Positions 1-9,287 of a stretch of 64,000 bases of DNA are shown here, in pieces. The notes under the pieces are model-generated. The model had not been told where the DNA came from. It made no database searches and saw only the letters and a program-made list of their open reading frames with translations. This DNA comes from Rhodobacter sp. CZR27 (lineage in GTDB: Bacteria > Pseudomonadota > Alphaproteobacteria > Rhodobacterales > Rhodobacteraceae). The position numbers were made by a program, and so were the translations under genes. The DNA is taken from assembly GCF_002407205.1 (NCBI RefSeq), contig NZ_CP023548.1:582501-646500 (forward strand). Direction: 5' to 3'. Position 1 is the first letter of the stretch; the number at the start of each line of letters is the position of its first letter.

Positions 1-2703
1 GAAGCCGCAGGCCGATGCCGGCGTACGTGTGTCCATGTTCCGGCCGCGGTTCAGGTGGTCGTCGATCTCCGCCGCCGATCCGATCATCCGGCCATAGAGA
101 AACACCGTGAAGGCCGCGGTCTCGAGGTCCCGCTCGCTCAGACGCTCGGCGCGATAGTCGGGCCAGAGCAACGCCAGCAGCAGCGCCGCGATGATTGCGT
201 CGACGTTCACGCAGAACACGTAGGGGCTCGCGCCGTTGTCGTAGAGCGCCTGCACCAGTTCGCGATAGAAGGCGTGGAAGATGTTGTAGTGCCCGGCGCG
301 GGCCATGTACTCGGCAACGAACCGCTCCCGCGGATCATGATTGACCGGCTTGCCTCGGAAGACCGGATGATGCACGCCGGGCAGCGCACGGACCTCGGCA
401 CCTGCCTCCTTCGACGCCCGCTTTTCGCGCCGGTACTGTTTCGCGAACTCCGTCGCCATCGCCTTCAGGTCGATGCCGTGCGCCGGGTCCGAGGGGTCCG
501 TCAGCCCCTTGTCCTTGAACTGGTCGAGCAGGAAGGCCATCCCTTCGTACCCGTTGCCGCCATGGCTGAAGCCACAGTGGGTCAGAAACCCCACCATCGC
601 CTTGTTGATCTGCACACGGCCCAGCGTCTGGGGACCGTCGGCCGAGACGGCGCCCTTGGCACCCTGGCCTGAAATCGAGCCGGGGCCGTTGGAGATCAGC
701 AGGCCGATGAGGATCTGCAGGGGCAGCGCCTCCTCCGGCGTCGGCTTCTTGCCGGTCATGGCGAGGAAGCACAGATCGGCCATCGTCCATTGCCCGAACC
801 GTTCATCGCGCGCGATCCCGTGCAGCAGGCCCGACTGGTGATGCTCGGCGGGGATGGTCGAGCCGACCATCACCCCGTAGAGCCGCAGGTACCACGGCAG
901 CGTCTCGGCCGTCAGCCGCGTGATGCGCTTCCGCATCAACGGTCCCCAGCTGATCGTCGTGGCGATTGCCGCAAGGATCGCGTCGCGCGACAGCCGGATG
1001 CCGAGGCTCTGCAGGAACTTCAGGAACGCCGACTTGCCGCCGCGTGCCGCGATGGCCCGCAGCATCGCTTCGGGCCGCGGGTCGGCTGCCTCCGCCTCGG
1101 TCGCCATGAACAGCGCCCGCGTCTCGGGGTCGATCCGGATGTGGCTGGAGTCGAAGCTTTCGTCCCGACCGTCCTTCAGCCCGGAATGGCTGAAGATGTC
1201 GATCAGGGCTCGTGTGCAGGCCAACGCCCGCTCGACCCGCCGGGGCCCGGTCAGAAGCGCCGCGGTCGCCATCACCGCGTTCGGCGCATTGCCCGCCTCG
1301 CGCGCGGCATCCGCCGCGGCGAGGATCGGGTCGCCGACGAGGTTGACCTCGGCCGCCACGGCCACGTCGAGCATGGCACGGTCGTTCTCGCTGGCGATCT
1401 CGTGGACGAGGGGCAGCGCGAAGCAGGCCTCCAGCGGTTGCAGCGCAAGGTCGAGCACCTCGTGGCCATGCACGCTGGTTACCTGCGTCGTCGGGTTCAT
1501 CACGCTGGCGCCCGACTTGTCCTTCATGTTCTGCCGCGCCACCACGGCGCCGACCTGCTGGCCGAGCGCGTCGATCTGGCTGGCACAGGGTTCCGGCGCG
1601 GTGACGACCGGCAACGCGATGTCGGCGGGCAGCGGCAGCCCCTGGTCGTTCGCCAGCCATGGCTTCAGCGCAAGGTTGCCCCGGGGGGCAAAGTCCGGCG
1701 CCGTGCCGTTCAACTTCATCACCGCGGTCAGCGCCGCCGGGATGTCGGCGATGTTGGTGACCACCGCGCCCCGCGCCGAGACGACCGGGTTGTCCGGCGT
1801 GAAGATCGCGTCGACATCGAACGCCTCCATGAACCAGCGTTCCTTGTCCTCTGCCGCGTCGCCCGAGCCTGCCATCGCGCCGGCGTGGCCGACGGCGCGG
1901 GTCAGCCTCGACTTCCAGCGGCCGACGACACAGGCGACGACCGGCTTCGTCCAGGCGATCCCGTGCTCGTAGTAACCGCCGGGTTCGGCATAGAGCACCG
2001 CCGCCTGCGATCGTTCGTCCGCGGCGAAGGCGCGGGCGAAGTCCGGGCAGGCGTAGTGGATGTAGACGTCCTTGCCGGAGGAGATCAGTGTCGTCGTCCC
2101 CCAGCCCGCGGTGGCGAGATACTGGGCGATCGTGGTGGTGAAGCCTCCGGAGTTCGAGAAGATCGCGACCGAGCCCTTGATCAGCGACTCCTCCGGATGG
2201 TCGCCCCCCAGGGCGCCCCCGATCCTGACCCGGTTCCAGCTGTCGGCAACGCCGAGGCAGTTGCCGCCGATGATGTCGATGCCGTTGCCCTGCGCCATCG
2301 CCCGGATCTCGCGTGCGTCGTGGACCGAGATCTTCTCGGTGATGATGACGATCTTGCGCAGGTCGGGGTTGACCCGGATCAACTCGGCCACGCCATCGCG
2401 CGCGCCGGACGGCGGCAGGTAGACGACCCCGGTGTTGAACGAGAGCCCCGCGTTCAGCCCCTCGCGGACGCTGTTGAAGATGGGGATGTCGCCTGCCGGG
2501 GTCTTCAGCACCTGCCCGGCACGACCCGGCGAGGTGCCGAAGACGACGTTGCCGCCGGAAAAGGCGTGGCTCGTCGGCGTCACCTGCCGGCTTTCGCCGC
2601 CGGCGATGTTCAGCACGCAGACCCGGTCTTCAGCCGTGGCGATTTCAGCCAGCGACGAGATGCCGAGATAGTAGGGGATTCCTTGGATGCCTTGATGATA
2701 CAC
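1..2703 (-). CDS. ATP-citrate lyase-type large subunit (AclA-like), C-terminal end beyond window
   Basis: Likely the large subunit of an ATP-citrate lyase-like enzyme (citrate + ATP + CoA to acetyl-CoA + oxaloacetate). The N-terminal third resembles the succinyl-CoA synthetase alpha subunit: a CoA-binding fold and the phosphohistidine motif GHAGAMAGSGD, with His at residue 273. The C-terminal part resembles citrate synthase, with GFSHGGNGYEG, HHPVFRGKPVNHDPRE and FCVNVDAIIAA, the blocks seen at the end of ATP-citrate lyases. The start is GTG, with GGGAGG 7 nt upstream, 15 bp after the partner subunit gene. 901 codons lie in the window and the match suggests only a few residues are missing. 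That is far longer than the roughly 610-residue AclA of Chlorobium; the extra length lies between the two halves. The substrate could be another tricarboxylate; the enzyme class is firmer than the substrate. Confidence 0.8.
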   Translation of the reverse strand, partial: MYHQGIQGIPYYLGISSLAEIATAEDRVCVLNIAGGESRQVTPTSHAFSGGNVVFGTSPGRAGQVLKTPAGDIPIFNSVREGLNAGLSFNTGVVYLPPSGARDGVAELIRVNPDLRKIVIITEKISVHDAREIRAMAQGNGIDIIGGNCLGVADSWNRVRIGGALGGDHPEESLIKGSVAIFSNSGGFTTTIAQYLATAGWGTTTLISSGKDVYIHYACPDFARAFAADERSQAAVLYAEPGGYYEHGIAWTKPVVACVVGRWKSRLTRAVGHAGAMAGSGDAAEDKERWFMEAFDVDAIFTPDNPVVSARGAVVTNIADIPAALTAVMKLNGTAPDFAPRGNLALKPWLANDQGLPLPADIALPVVTAPEPCASQIDALGQQVGAVVARQNMKDKSGASVMNPTTQVTSVHGHEVLDLALQPLEACFALPLVHEIASENDRAMLDVAVAAEVNLVGDPILAAADAAREAGNAPNAVMATAALLTGPRRVERALACTRALIDIFSHSGLKDGRDESFDSSHIRIDPETRALFMATEAEAADPRPEAMLRAIAARGGKSAFLKFLQSLGIRLSRDAILAAIATTISWGPLMRKRITRLTAETLPWYLRLYGVMVGSTIPAEHHQSGLLHGIARDERFGQWTMADLCFLAMTGKKPTPEEALPLQILIGLLISNGPGSISGQGAKGAVSADGPQTLGRVQINKAMVGFLTHCGFSHGGNGYEGMAFLLDQFKDKGLTDPSDPAHGIDLKAMATEFAKQYRREKRASKEAGAEVRALPGVHHPVFRGKPVNHDPRERFVAEYMARAGHYNIFHAFYRELVQALYDNGASPYVFCVNVDAIIAALLLALLWPDYRAERLSERDLETAAFTVFLYGRMIGSAAEIDDHLNRGRNMDTRTPASACGF

Positions 2704-2718
2704 GGTTTTTCCTCCCTT

Positions 2719-4002
2719 TCAATCGGTTGCCGGCTTGAGGCCGAGCGACGCCGCAACCTCCTCGCGACCCCCGGCCCGCATCCACTGGTCCACGCGCTTG
2801 GCGTGGTTCACCACCTCCGAGATCGCGCTGTCGAAGCCGAAGAAGCGGTAGGGGAGACCGAGGCTCTCCAGGGTCTCCGACAGGTTGCCCATGCCGCGGA
2901 CGAGGTTCGGCCCCCCGCGTCCGACGACCACGTGAAGCGGCGTCGGCCCATGCGCGGCGAAGTGCTCCCTGAGCGCATCGCCCATCGCCCGGAAGGTCTC
3001 GAGGATGTCGGTGTTGTTCGACTTGCCGCCGATGATGAAAAGGACGTTGGTCTGGTGGAGGAAATGCCGGTAGCAGATCGAGGCGACCGCCTTCATCTTC
3101 TCGTAGGGCGGGTTGCCGCCGAAGTCCGACGAGATGATCGCCGCCTCGCCGAGCACTTCGGTCACGAGGGAGTTCGCGCCGCCGCCGAAGGTCGGGGCGA
3201 GGATCGTGCCCTTGTCGTTGATGACAAAGACGTCGGATTGCCCCTGGTGGGTGCGGAGCTGGTTCACCTCCTGCTCGAAGGCGGAGACGTCCGCGGCGAA
3301 GATCTGGTCCGGCAGCCCCAGCCGGCTGACGCGTGGGTCGTCGCGGTCGAAGCCGCACTTGAAGTCGCAGGCCATCGGCACGAGCCGCCCGCCGCTCACC
3401 GGCATCATCCGGATGGGGTTCAGCTCGAGCGTGGTCATCCCGTAGTGGTGGAAAAGCTCCCAGAGCTTCGGCAGCTGCTGGACGAGGGGCGAGATGATCT
3501 CCTTCGGCGCTCCGATGTCGCCGAGCGCATTCGCCACCACGAAGGCCTTGAGGCCGGTCAGCGCCTCGAACGGCACCATCGCCACGTCCGACTTCGGCAG
3601 TTCCTCGATGTCGATGCCGCCGCGGTGGGTCAGCGTCATCGTCGGCGCGCGGAAGAGGGTGTTGTCCGCTATCGAGAAATAGACCTCGTGCTCGGCAGGC
3701 ACCCCGGCCTCGAAGGTCACGCCATTGGCCTTGGCGTAGGCGTTGCCGAGCCGATGCTCGCAGAAGTAGAGCCGCTCCTTCTCGGCGAGCGCCTCCTTCA
3801 GCGTTCGGGCCCTGCCGACAAGGCCGGCCTTTCCCTTCTTGCCGATCCCGCCGCGGAAGACCGGCTTGATGAAGATGAGCCCGTGGCGGTCGATGAGGGT
3901 CTGGATCTGATCCTCGCTCGCGTCGGGGCCGAGCACCTCGGGGGTTGGGAAGTCGACGTGGCCAAGCAGGCGCGCGCCGTGAAGCAGGCCGTTGAGTTGC
4001 AT
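2719..4002 (-). CDS. ATP-citrate lyase-type small subunit (ATP-grasp + citrate-binding domain)
   Basis: A 427-residue partner of the following large-subunit gene. Residues about 1-210 form an ATP-grasp domain like the succinyl-CoA synthetase beta subunit, ending with the metal/nucleotide motif LELNPIRM. The second half matches the citrate-binding domain of ATP-citrate lyase: GGGANSLV, DFGGNPPYEK, FIIGGKSNNTD and the citrate-contact motif GRGGPNLVRG. That second half separates it from plain SucC and malate thiokinase. It ends 15 bp before the large subunit start, so the two are surely co-translated. The pair would phosphorylate a histidine, form citryl-CoA and cleave it in the cytoplasm. ATP-citrate lyase is not a standard enzyme of this bacterial group, so a catabolic role with the upstream tricarboxylate transporter is inferred. 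Confidence 0.84.
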   Translation of the reverse strand: MQLNGLLHGARLLGHVDFPTPEVLGPDASEDQIQTLIDRHGLIFIKPVFRGGIGKKGKAGLVGRARTLKEALAEKERLYFCEHRLGNAYAKANGVTFEAGVPAEHEVYFSIADNTLFRAPTMTLTHRGGIDIEELPKSDVAMVPFEALTGLKAFVVANALGDIGAPKEIISPLVQQLPKLWELFHHYGMTTLELNPIRMMPVSGGRLVPMACDFKCGFDRDDPRVSRLGLPDQIFAADVSAFEQEVNQLRTHQGQSDVFVINDKGTILAPTFGGGANSLVTEVLGEAAIISSDFGGNPPYEKMKAVASICYRHFLHQTNVLFIIGGKSNNTDILETFRAMGDALREHFAAHGPTPLHVVVGRGGPNLVRGMGNLSETLESLGLPYRFFGFDSAISEVVNHAKRVDQWMRAGGREEVAASLGLKPATD

Positions 4003-4105
4003 GGGTCCATCCCGTGTTGCGTGTCGTTTCCGAGTACTTCGCGCCGGAAGGATGCGGCGGTCGATCGTGATAGGCGTTCGGGCCGGGGCTGCCCCTCGGG
4101 AGCGG

Positions 4106-4891
4106 TCAGCGCTCGACGCGGTCCTCCGTCGCGCTGGCCGTCCCGTCAGCCGCCCGTTCCGAACGTCGCCGCGCCAGCATGTTCAGCCCTTCGACCAGTG
4201 CCGAGAAGCCCATGGCGGCGTAGATGTAGCCCTTCGGCACGTGGAAGCCGAAGCCGTCGGCGATCAGCGTCGTCCCGATCATCAGAAGGAAGCCGAGGGC
4301 GAGCATGACGATGGTCGGGTTGCGCTCGATGAAGGCGGCGAGCGGAGCGGCCGCGACCAGCATCACGGTGATGGCGACGATGACGGCGATGTACATGATG
4401 GCCAGATAATCCGTCATTCCGACCGCGGTGATGATCGAGTCGACCGAGAACACCAGATCGAGCAGCAGGATCTGGAAGATTGCGCCTCCGAGATTGGTGC
4501 TGACGGCGCCGCCGACGGCCGTATCCCTGTGATCGACCGGATCCACGGTGTGATGGATTTCCTTCGTCGCCTTCCACACGAGGAAGAGGCCGCCAGCGAT
4601 CAGGATCAGGTCGCGCCAGGAGAACTCGTTGCCGAAGGCGGTGAAGACCGGGGTCGTCAGGCCGACGATCCAGGCGATGGTGGCAAGCAGCACCAGCCGC
4701 ATCACGAGGGCTGCCCCGATGCCAAGCTTGCGGGCGCGCTCGCGGTGCTCTGGCGGCAGCTTGTTCGTCAGGATCGAGATGAAGATGAGGTTGTCGATGC
4801 CGAGCACGACTTCCATGGCAATGAGCGTCACCATTGCGGCCCAGCCTTCCGGCGTGGTGAGGAAGACGAAGTGTGTGGCTATGAAATCCAT
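4106..4891 (-). CDS. TerC/YkoY-family integral membrane protein
   Basis: A 261-residue polytopic inner-membrane protein with about seven hydrophobic segments. It carries the two family signatures, [10 protein letters not shown] near the N-terminus and [16 protein letters not shown] in the middle, whose aspartates are thought to line a metal path. TerC-family members of known role export manganese or other divalent metals or respond to alkali or tellurite. The start chosen is ATG at 4891 (MDFIATHF), which has GAGGAG 5 nt upstream; a longer frame reaches back into tctA but has no ribosome site. It lies between tctA and the citrate-lyase-like genes in one leftward run, with 109 and 103 bp gaps, so a link to metal-citrate uptake is possible but is only inference. 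Confidence 0.85.
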   Translation of the reverse strand: MDFIATHFVFLTTPEGWAAMVTLIAMEVVLGIDNLIFISILTNKLPPEHRERARKLGIGAALVMRLVLLATIAWIVGLTTPVFTAFGNEFSWRDLILIAGGLFLVWKATKEIHHTVDPVDHRDTAVGGAVSTNLGGAIFQILLLDLVFSVDSIITAVGMTDYLAIMYIAVIVAITVMLVAAAPLAAFIERNPTIVMLALGFLLMIGTTLIADGFGFHVPKGYIYAAMGFSALVEGLNMLARRRSERAADGTASATEDRVER

Positions 4892-5000
4892 GAGCTCCTC
4901 GAGTCGTTCGGGGTGAAGCAACCCTGCTTCCGGGTCGATGACCGAACTCGCACAGGGGCGAAGGAGGTCCGGGATGCGCCGGGCGCATCCCGGGTCGCCG

Positions 5001-6506
5001 TCAGGCGTCCTTGAAGACCTCGTCCCGGGACTTCCGGATCGAGGGAAGCACCGCAACGGCCAGGGCCGCGGCCGCCACGAGAAGCAGTCCGAGAGACAAC
5101 GGAGAGGTGACGAAGGTAAGCGGGCTCCCGTCCGAGATGATCAGCGCCTGCCGCAGCTTCTCCTCCAGCAGCCGGCCGAGCACGAAGCCGAGGGCGAGCG
5201 GTGCCGGCTCGAACTGCAGCTTGTAGAGGACGTAGCCGAAGAGGCCGAAGACCGCCGCCATCATCACGTGCCCGGGCTCGCTCGAGATCGAGAACAGGCC
5301 GATACAGCAGAAGGCCACGATGGCCGGGAAGAGCAGGCGATAGGGCACCTTGAGAAGCTTCACCCAGAGACCGATCAGCGGCAGGTTGATGATGACGAGC
5401 ATCAGGTTCCCGATCCACATCGAAGCGACCAGACCCCAGAAGAGATCGGGGCTGCGCTCGATGACCTGCGGCCCGGGGACGATCCCTTGGATCATCATCG
5501 CGCCGACCATCAGCGCCATCACCGCATTCGGCGGCAGACCGAGGGTCAGGAGCGGGATGAACGAACTCTGGGCGCCCGCGTTGTTGGCCGACTCCGGACC
5601 GGCGACGGCCTGCGACACCCCCTTGCCGAAGTCCTGGGGACGATCGGAGATGCGCTTCTCCACGGCGTAGCTGGCGAACGGGCCGAGGATGGCACCATTG
5701 CCCGGCAGAACGCCCAGAACGGAACCGATCGCCGTGCCGCGGACCATCGCCCCGAAGTTCTCGCGCAGTTCCCTGAACGTGGGCCACAGCCGTCCGATTG
5801 CGTTGCGCATGATGTTGCGTGGCTCGGGGTCCGCGAGGTTCCTGAAGATCTCGCCGAAGCCGAAGATGCCCATCGCGATGACCACGAACTCGATGCCGTC
5901 CTGAAGCATCTCGAGCCCGAAGGTCATCCGCTCCCGCCCGGTCTCCATGTCCGCGCCGACGGCCGAGAGCAGGACGCCGACGAGGATCATCGCCACCGCC
6001 TTGTTGAGCGAGCCGTGGGCGAGCACGACCGCAAAGATCAGACCCATGATCATCAGCGAGAAGTATTCCGCGGGTCCGAACAGCAGCCCCAGGCTCGTCA
6101 TCGGCCCGGCGACCGCCGCGATCATGATGGTCGTGACCGTGCCGGCGAAGAACGAGCCGATCGCGGCAAGGCCGAGTGCGAGCCCGGCCTGGCCCTTTCG
6201 CGCCATCTGGTGCCCGTCCAGCGCGGTGACGACCGCGGTCGCCTCGCCGGGAATGTTGACGAGGATGGCGGTCGTCGAGCCGCCGTACTGCGCGCCGTAA
6301 TAGATGCCGGCGAGCATGATCAGCGCTCCCGTCGGGTCAAGCGACAGGGTGACGGGCAGAAGGATCGCGATCGTCGCGACCGGCCCGATACCCGGCAGCA
6401 CGCCGACGAGGGTCCCGACAAGGCAACCTACGAAGCAAAAGAAGACATTCTTCAGCGTCAGGGCAACCGAGAGACCGAAGGCGAGGTTCGAGAAGGTTTC
6501 CCACAT
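5001..6506 (-). CDS. tctA: Tripartite tricarboxylate transporter, large permease TctA
   Basis: The 501-residue large membrane subunit of a TctABC secondary transporter, with about 11-12 membrane segments. The diagnostic motifs are present: [12 protein letters not shown] near residues 32-43, [15 protein letters not shown] after it, and the second-half counterpart [21 protein letters not shown]. These loops line the substrate site and carry the cation-coupled import of tricarboxylates or related acids delivered by TctC. It starts 1 bp after the tctB stop, so tctC-tctB-tctA are translationally coupled. The neighbouring ATP-citrate-lyase-like genes suggest a citrate-like substrate, although TctABC systems as a family also carry aromatic and dicarboxylic acids. 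Confidence 0.95.
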   Translation of the reverse strand: MWETFSNLAFGLSVALTLKNVFFCFVGCLVGTLVGVLPGIGPVATIAILLPVTLSLDPTGALIMLAGIYYGAQYGGSTTAILVNIPGEATAVVTALDGHQMARKGQAGLALGLAAIGSFFAGTVTTIMIAAVAGPMTSLGLLFGPAEYFSLMIMGLIFAVVLAHGSLNKAVAMILVGVLLSAVGADMETGRERMTFGLEMLQDGIEFVVIAMGIFGFGEIFRNLADPEPRNIMRNAIGRLWPTFRELRENFGAMVRGTAIGSVLGVLPGNGAILGPFASYAVEKRISDRPQDFGKGVSQAVAGPESANNAGAQSSFIPLLTLGLPPNAVMALMVGAMMIQGIVPGPQVIERSPDLFWGLVASMWIGNLMLVIINLPLIGLWVKLLKVPYRLLFPAIVAFCCIGLFSISSEPGHVMMAAVFGLFGYVLYKLQFEPAPLALGFVLGRLLEEKLRQALIISDGSPLTFVTSPLSLGLLLVAAAALAVAVLPSIRKSRDEVFKDA

Positions 6507-6507
6507 G

Positions 6508-7041
6508 TCAGTATCCGATCAGCCATGGCGCCACCGGCAGGGAGAGGCCGAGCGCATAGCGGAAGAGACCGATGCAGAAGAGGGTCAGCACGGCCGCGAA
6601 AAGCAGAAGTTCGGGCAGCTTCGTATCCTGCGCGGCGAGGCCCGAGACGACGATCGCGAGCGGCGTCGCCACCAGCAAACCGAGTTCGGGAATGTGCAGC
6701 GAGCCGAACTCGTAGCCGCGGATGGTCACGGCAAAGAGCACGATGGCCGCCACCACCGGCAGCATGGTGTGCATGCGCCAGCCCCCGGTGGATGGCCCCG
6801 GCTTCCTCCAGGAAAGGAACAGCTGGAGGACACCCAGGCCGAAGATCAGGATCGAGAGGAGCCGCGGCACAAGGCCGGAGCTCACCCCGAATTCGGAGGC
6901 GAAGGGCAGGTCGGAACTTGCCCAGAGCGCCAGCGCGCCGAAGCCGACGAGGCTCAGCCCCGCCAGCCGCTCGCGCCCCAACCACGGGGAGGAAGGCGGG
7001 ACCTCCTCGGGGTCGATGTCGAGATGGACGTCGCCTGCCAT
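6508..7041 (-). CDS. tctB: Tripartite tricarboxylate transporter, small membrane subunit TctB
   Basis: A 177-residue inner-membrane protein with four predicted membrane segments and a short charged N-terminus, the size and layout of TctB. The family has little sequence conservation; identity rests on topology and on its place between tctC and tctA. ATG at 7041 is preferred because it lies 5 nt after the tctC stop; a GTG nine bases upstream in the same frame would overlap tctC. TctB is required for transport but its exact role in the complex is unknown. Confidence 0.9.
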   Translation of the reverse strand: MAGDVHLDIDPEEVPPSSPWLGRERLAGLSLVGFGALALWASSDLPFASEFGVSSGLVPRLLSILIFGLGVLQLFLSWRKPGPSTGGWRMHTMLPVVAAIVLFAVTIRGYEFGSLHIPELGLLVATPLAIVVSGLAAQDTKLPELLLFAAVLTLFCIGLFRYALGLSLPVAPWLIGY

Positions 7042-7046
7042 CGGCC

Positions 7047-8027
7047 TCACTCCACCCTGATGTCGGCGGCCTTGACCACCTCGCCCCAGCGCGCGCGCTC
7101 GGCAGCCATGAAATCCGCGAAGGCGGGGCCGACGAGATCGGAGGGCACAGCCCCATCGGTCTCGAGCTTCTCCAGGAACGCGGGGTTCTTCAGCGTCGCC
7201 AACGTTGCGTCGGCGATCTTGGCGCGGACGTCCTCGGGAATGCCCTTCGGGCCGAGGATGCCGTACCAGGCCGAGGCAGTATAACCTGGAAGGCCGGCCT
7301 CGATCGCGGTCGGGACGTCCGGCAGGCCCTTGAAGCGCTCCGCGCCCGTGACGGCAAGGGCCGTGACCGTGCCCGACTCGATCAGGCCGATGACGGATGG
7401 AATCGTCGTCACCATGAAGTCGACGTGGCCGCCGACAAGGTCGTTCACCGCGGGGCCGGCACCCTTGTAAGGCACATGCTTGAGATCGACGCCGGCGCTC
7501 TGTCCGAAAAGCAGGGTGGCGACATGGCTGGCCGACACGTTGCCCGCCGAGCCGTAGACGAGCTCTTGCGACTTGGCCTTTTCGAGGAACTCCGGGAGCG
7601 TCTTCACCGGCAGCCGCGGACCGACCACGATGACGAGTTGGGCATCCGCGATCATCGCGATGGGATCGAGCGCTTCGACCGGGTCATGCCGCATCTCGAA
7701 GATGTGCGGGTTGACCACCATCGGTCCCTGGTTGCCGACGAGGAGCGTGTAGCCGTCCGGGTCAGCCTTGGCGACCGCGTCGGTCCCCATGTTGCCGGCC
7801 GCACCCGGTCGGTTTTCGACGATGACGCGACCGCCGAGTTCCTTCTCGAACTGCGCGGCGAAGCCCCTTGCGATGGCATCGGTTCCGCCGCCCGCGGCAT
7901 AGGCCACGACGAGGGTGATGGGCTTCGACGACGGATAATCGTCATCCGCCGCGGCCGGAAATCCCGCAAGCGAGACAGCGGCAATACCGAGCGCCAGCGC
8001 TGCGCGGCGTGAGAAAGTGGTAGTCAT
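7047..8027 (-). CDS. tctC: Tripartite tricarboxylate transporter substrate-binding protein TctC
   Basis: A 326-residue periplasmic binding protein. The N-terminus is a signal peptide with an Arg-Arg pair (TFSRRAALALG) and cleavage near AAADDD around residue 27. The mature part has the Bug/TctC hallmarks: YAAGGGTDAIARGFA near residue 55, a VENRPGAAGNMG motif, then AKADPDGYTLL. These shape the clamp that binds a carboxylate ligand and hands it to TctA/TctB. The start is ATG preceded by GGAGGAGG, a strong ribosome site, fitting the high expression such receptors need. It follows the prpF-like gene by 82 bp and precedes tctB directly. Confidence 0.94.
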   Translation of the reverse strand: MTTTFSRRAALALGIAAVSLAGFPAAADDDYPSSKPITLVVAYAAGGGTDAIARGFAAQFEKELGGRVIVENRPGAAGNMGTDAVAKADPDGYTLLVGNQGPMVVNPHIFEMRHDPVEALDPIAMIADAQLVIVVGPRLPVKTLPEFLEKAKSQELVYGSAGNVSASHVATLLFGQSAGVDLKHVPYKGAGPAVNDLVGGHVDFMVTTIPSVIGLIESGTVTALAVTGAERFKGLPDVPTAIEAGLPGYTASAWYGILGPKGIPEDVRAKIADATLATLKNPAFLEKLETDGAVPSDLVGPAFADFMAAERARWGEVVKAADIRVE

Positions 8028-8109
8028 GGGTTTTCCTCCTCCAAGGTAGTGTATCGGGCTGATTGCACCTCATGTTTCCCGGCCGGATCAGCGCCGTCGG
8101 GTTACTCGT

Positions 8110-9180
8110 TCAGTTCTTGCGGCGGGCCAGCACGGCCCCTTCGAAGAGTCGACGGCAAGTCCGCATGACGTAGACCGCCGGAAGCGACGCACCCGCGGGG
8201 AGGGCGACGCGCACGCCCATTCGTCCCGTGGGATGCTCAAGCATCAGATCGCACGGCAGCCTGAAGTCGGACATGGATGCGCCAACAAGGCTGTCCGGCA
8301 AGGTCGCGGCCATTGCGACGGTTACGGCTCCGGTCGTCGCGAGAGATGTATGGCAGGCATGCGGAGTGAAGTAGCGCACCGAGAGGGTGCCACCGTGCAA
8401 CGGCTGGCCGATGAGGATCGGCTTGGGCAGCACCGAGGATCGCACGTCGCCCAGACCCATGCGCGCGCCCGCCTCGATCCGCATGGCTTCGAGCTTCGCC
8501 ATGAAGTCGCGGTTGGCGTCGAGGATCAGCGCCGGCTCGGAGCCGCTCAGCCCGAAGGCTTCGGCCCGCACGATCATCACCGGCGTCGCCCCGTCGATGA
8601 GGGAAACCGGAATACCCTCGATGGTCTCCTGCGGCGTGCCTGTCGGCAACAGCAGCCCCGTCTTTGCGCCGACCGCTTCCGTGAACGCCAGGTAGACCGG
8701 AGCGGCCATGCCCGGAACGCCGTCGATGACGGCCTCTCCCTGATAGCGGATGGTTCCGCCTGGGGTCTCGATCACCGCCTCGATGATCTTGCCGGTGTTG
8801 ACGTTATGGACCCGAACGGTCGTCCGGTCGCCGCGGATCGGAACCAGGCCGGCCTCGATCGCGAACGGACCCACCGCCGAGAGCATGTTGCCGCAGTTGG
8901 GCGACAGATCCACCGCCCGCTCCTCCACCTTCACCTGCGCGAAGAGATAATCGACATCCGCCCCCTGTCGCGTCGGCGGGCCGATGATCGCGACCTTGGA
9001 GGTCAGGGAGTTGCCTCCGCCGATGCCGTCGATCTCCAAGGGGTGCCCCGATCCCATGATCTCGATCAGCACCGCGTCCCGCTGCTTGGGATCGATGGGC
9101 AGATCGGAGGCAAGGAAGAACGGTCCTCTGGAGGTTCCGCCCCGCATCAGGACGCATGGGATGCGGACAAGGTCATCCAT
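8110..9180 (-). CDS. PrpF-family isomerase (methylaconitate / oxalomesaconate tautomerase type)
   Basis: A 356-residue protein of the PrpF superfamily, which moves double bonds in tricarboxylic unsaturated acids (methylaconitate cis-trans isomerase; 4-oxalomesaconate tautomerase GalD; aconitate isomerase-like members). Visible motifs are IPCVLMRGGTSRG at the N-terminus, IDGIGGGNSLTSKVAI, VDLSPNCGNMLSAVGPFA with the catalytic Cys, and a second-half Cys in TPHACHTSL. Sequence is closer in feel to the GalD/DUF453 branch than to classical PrpF, but no aromatic-ring genes are near. It is the first gene of the transporter operon and divergent from a LysR gene. ATG at 9180 is used; GTG directly before it is equally placed from the GGGAG site. 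An aconitate-type substrate converted to citrate would fit the citrate-lyase-like genes downstream. Confidence 0.88.
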   Translation of the reverse strand: MDDLVRIPCVLMRGGTSRGPFFLASDLPIDPKQRDAVLIEIMGSGHPLEIDGIGGGNSLTSKVAIIGPPTRQGADVDYLFAQVKVEERAVDLSPNCGNMLSAVGPFAIEAGLVPIRGDRTTVRVHNVNTGKIIEAVIETPGGTIRYQGEAVIDGVPGMAAPVYLAFTEAVGAKTGLLLPTGTPQETIEGIPVSLIDGATPVMIVRAEAFGLSGSEPALILDANRDFMAKLEAMRIEAGARMGLGDVRSSVLPKPILIGQPLHGGTLSVRYFTPHACHTSLATTGAVTVAMAATLPDSLVGASMSDFRLPCDLMLEHPTGRMGVRVALPAGASLPAVYVMRTCRRLFEGAVLARRKN

Positions 9181-9228
9181 CACTGTCGGCTCCCGTTTGA
9201 TGCGCCATGCGTTTCAATCGCTTCTTCA

Positions 9229-9245
9229 ATTGCGTTTTACGCGAT
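9229..9245. promoter_or_regulatory. Candidate LysR operator in the prpF-lysR intergenic region
   Basis: An interrupted dyad with arms ATTGCGT and ACGCGAT around a TTT centre (6 of 7 pairs) lies in the AT-rich 107-bp gap between the divergent prpF-like and LysR genes. LysR regulators typically bind such dyads between divergent genes. Location and symmetry are seen; binding is inferred. Confidence 0.4.
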
Positions 9246-9287
9246 TCCATTTATCCTGTTAATTGCTATGATCGGAGGAATTACTGC

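Noticed and set aside
790..4308. A 1172-codon open frame on the plus strand
   Set aside because: Shadow of the citrate-lyase-like genes on the minus strand; its Arg/Asp/His-rich composition is that of an antisense frame in GC-rich DNA.
4938..8012. A 1024-codon plus-strand frame across the tctABC region
   Set aside because: Antisense to three recognised transporter genes; no family features.
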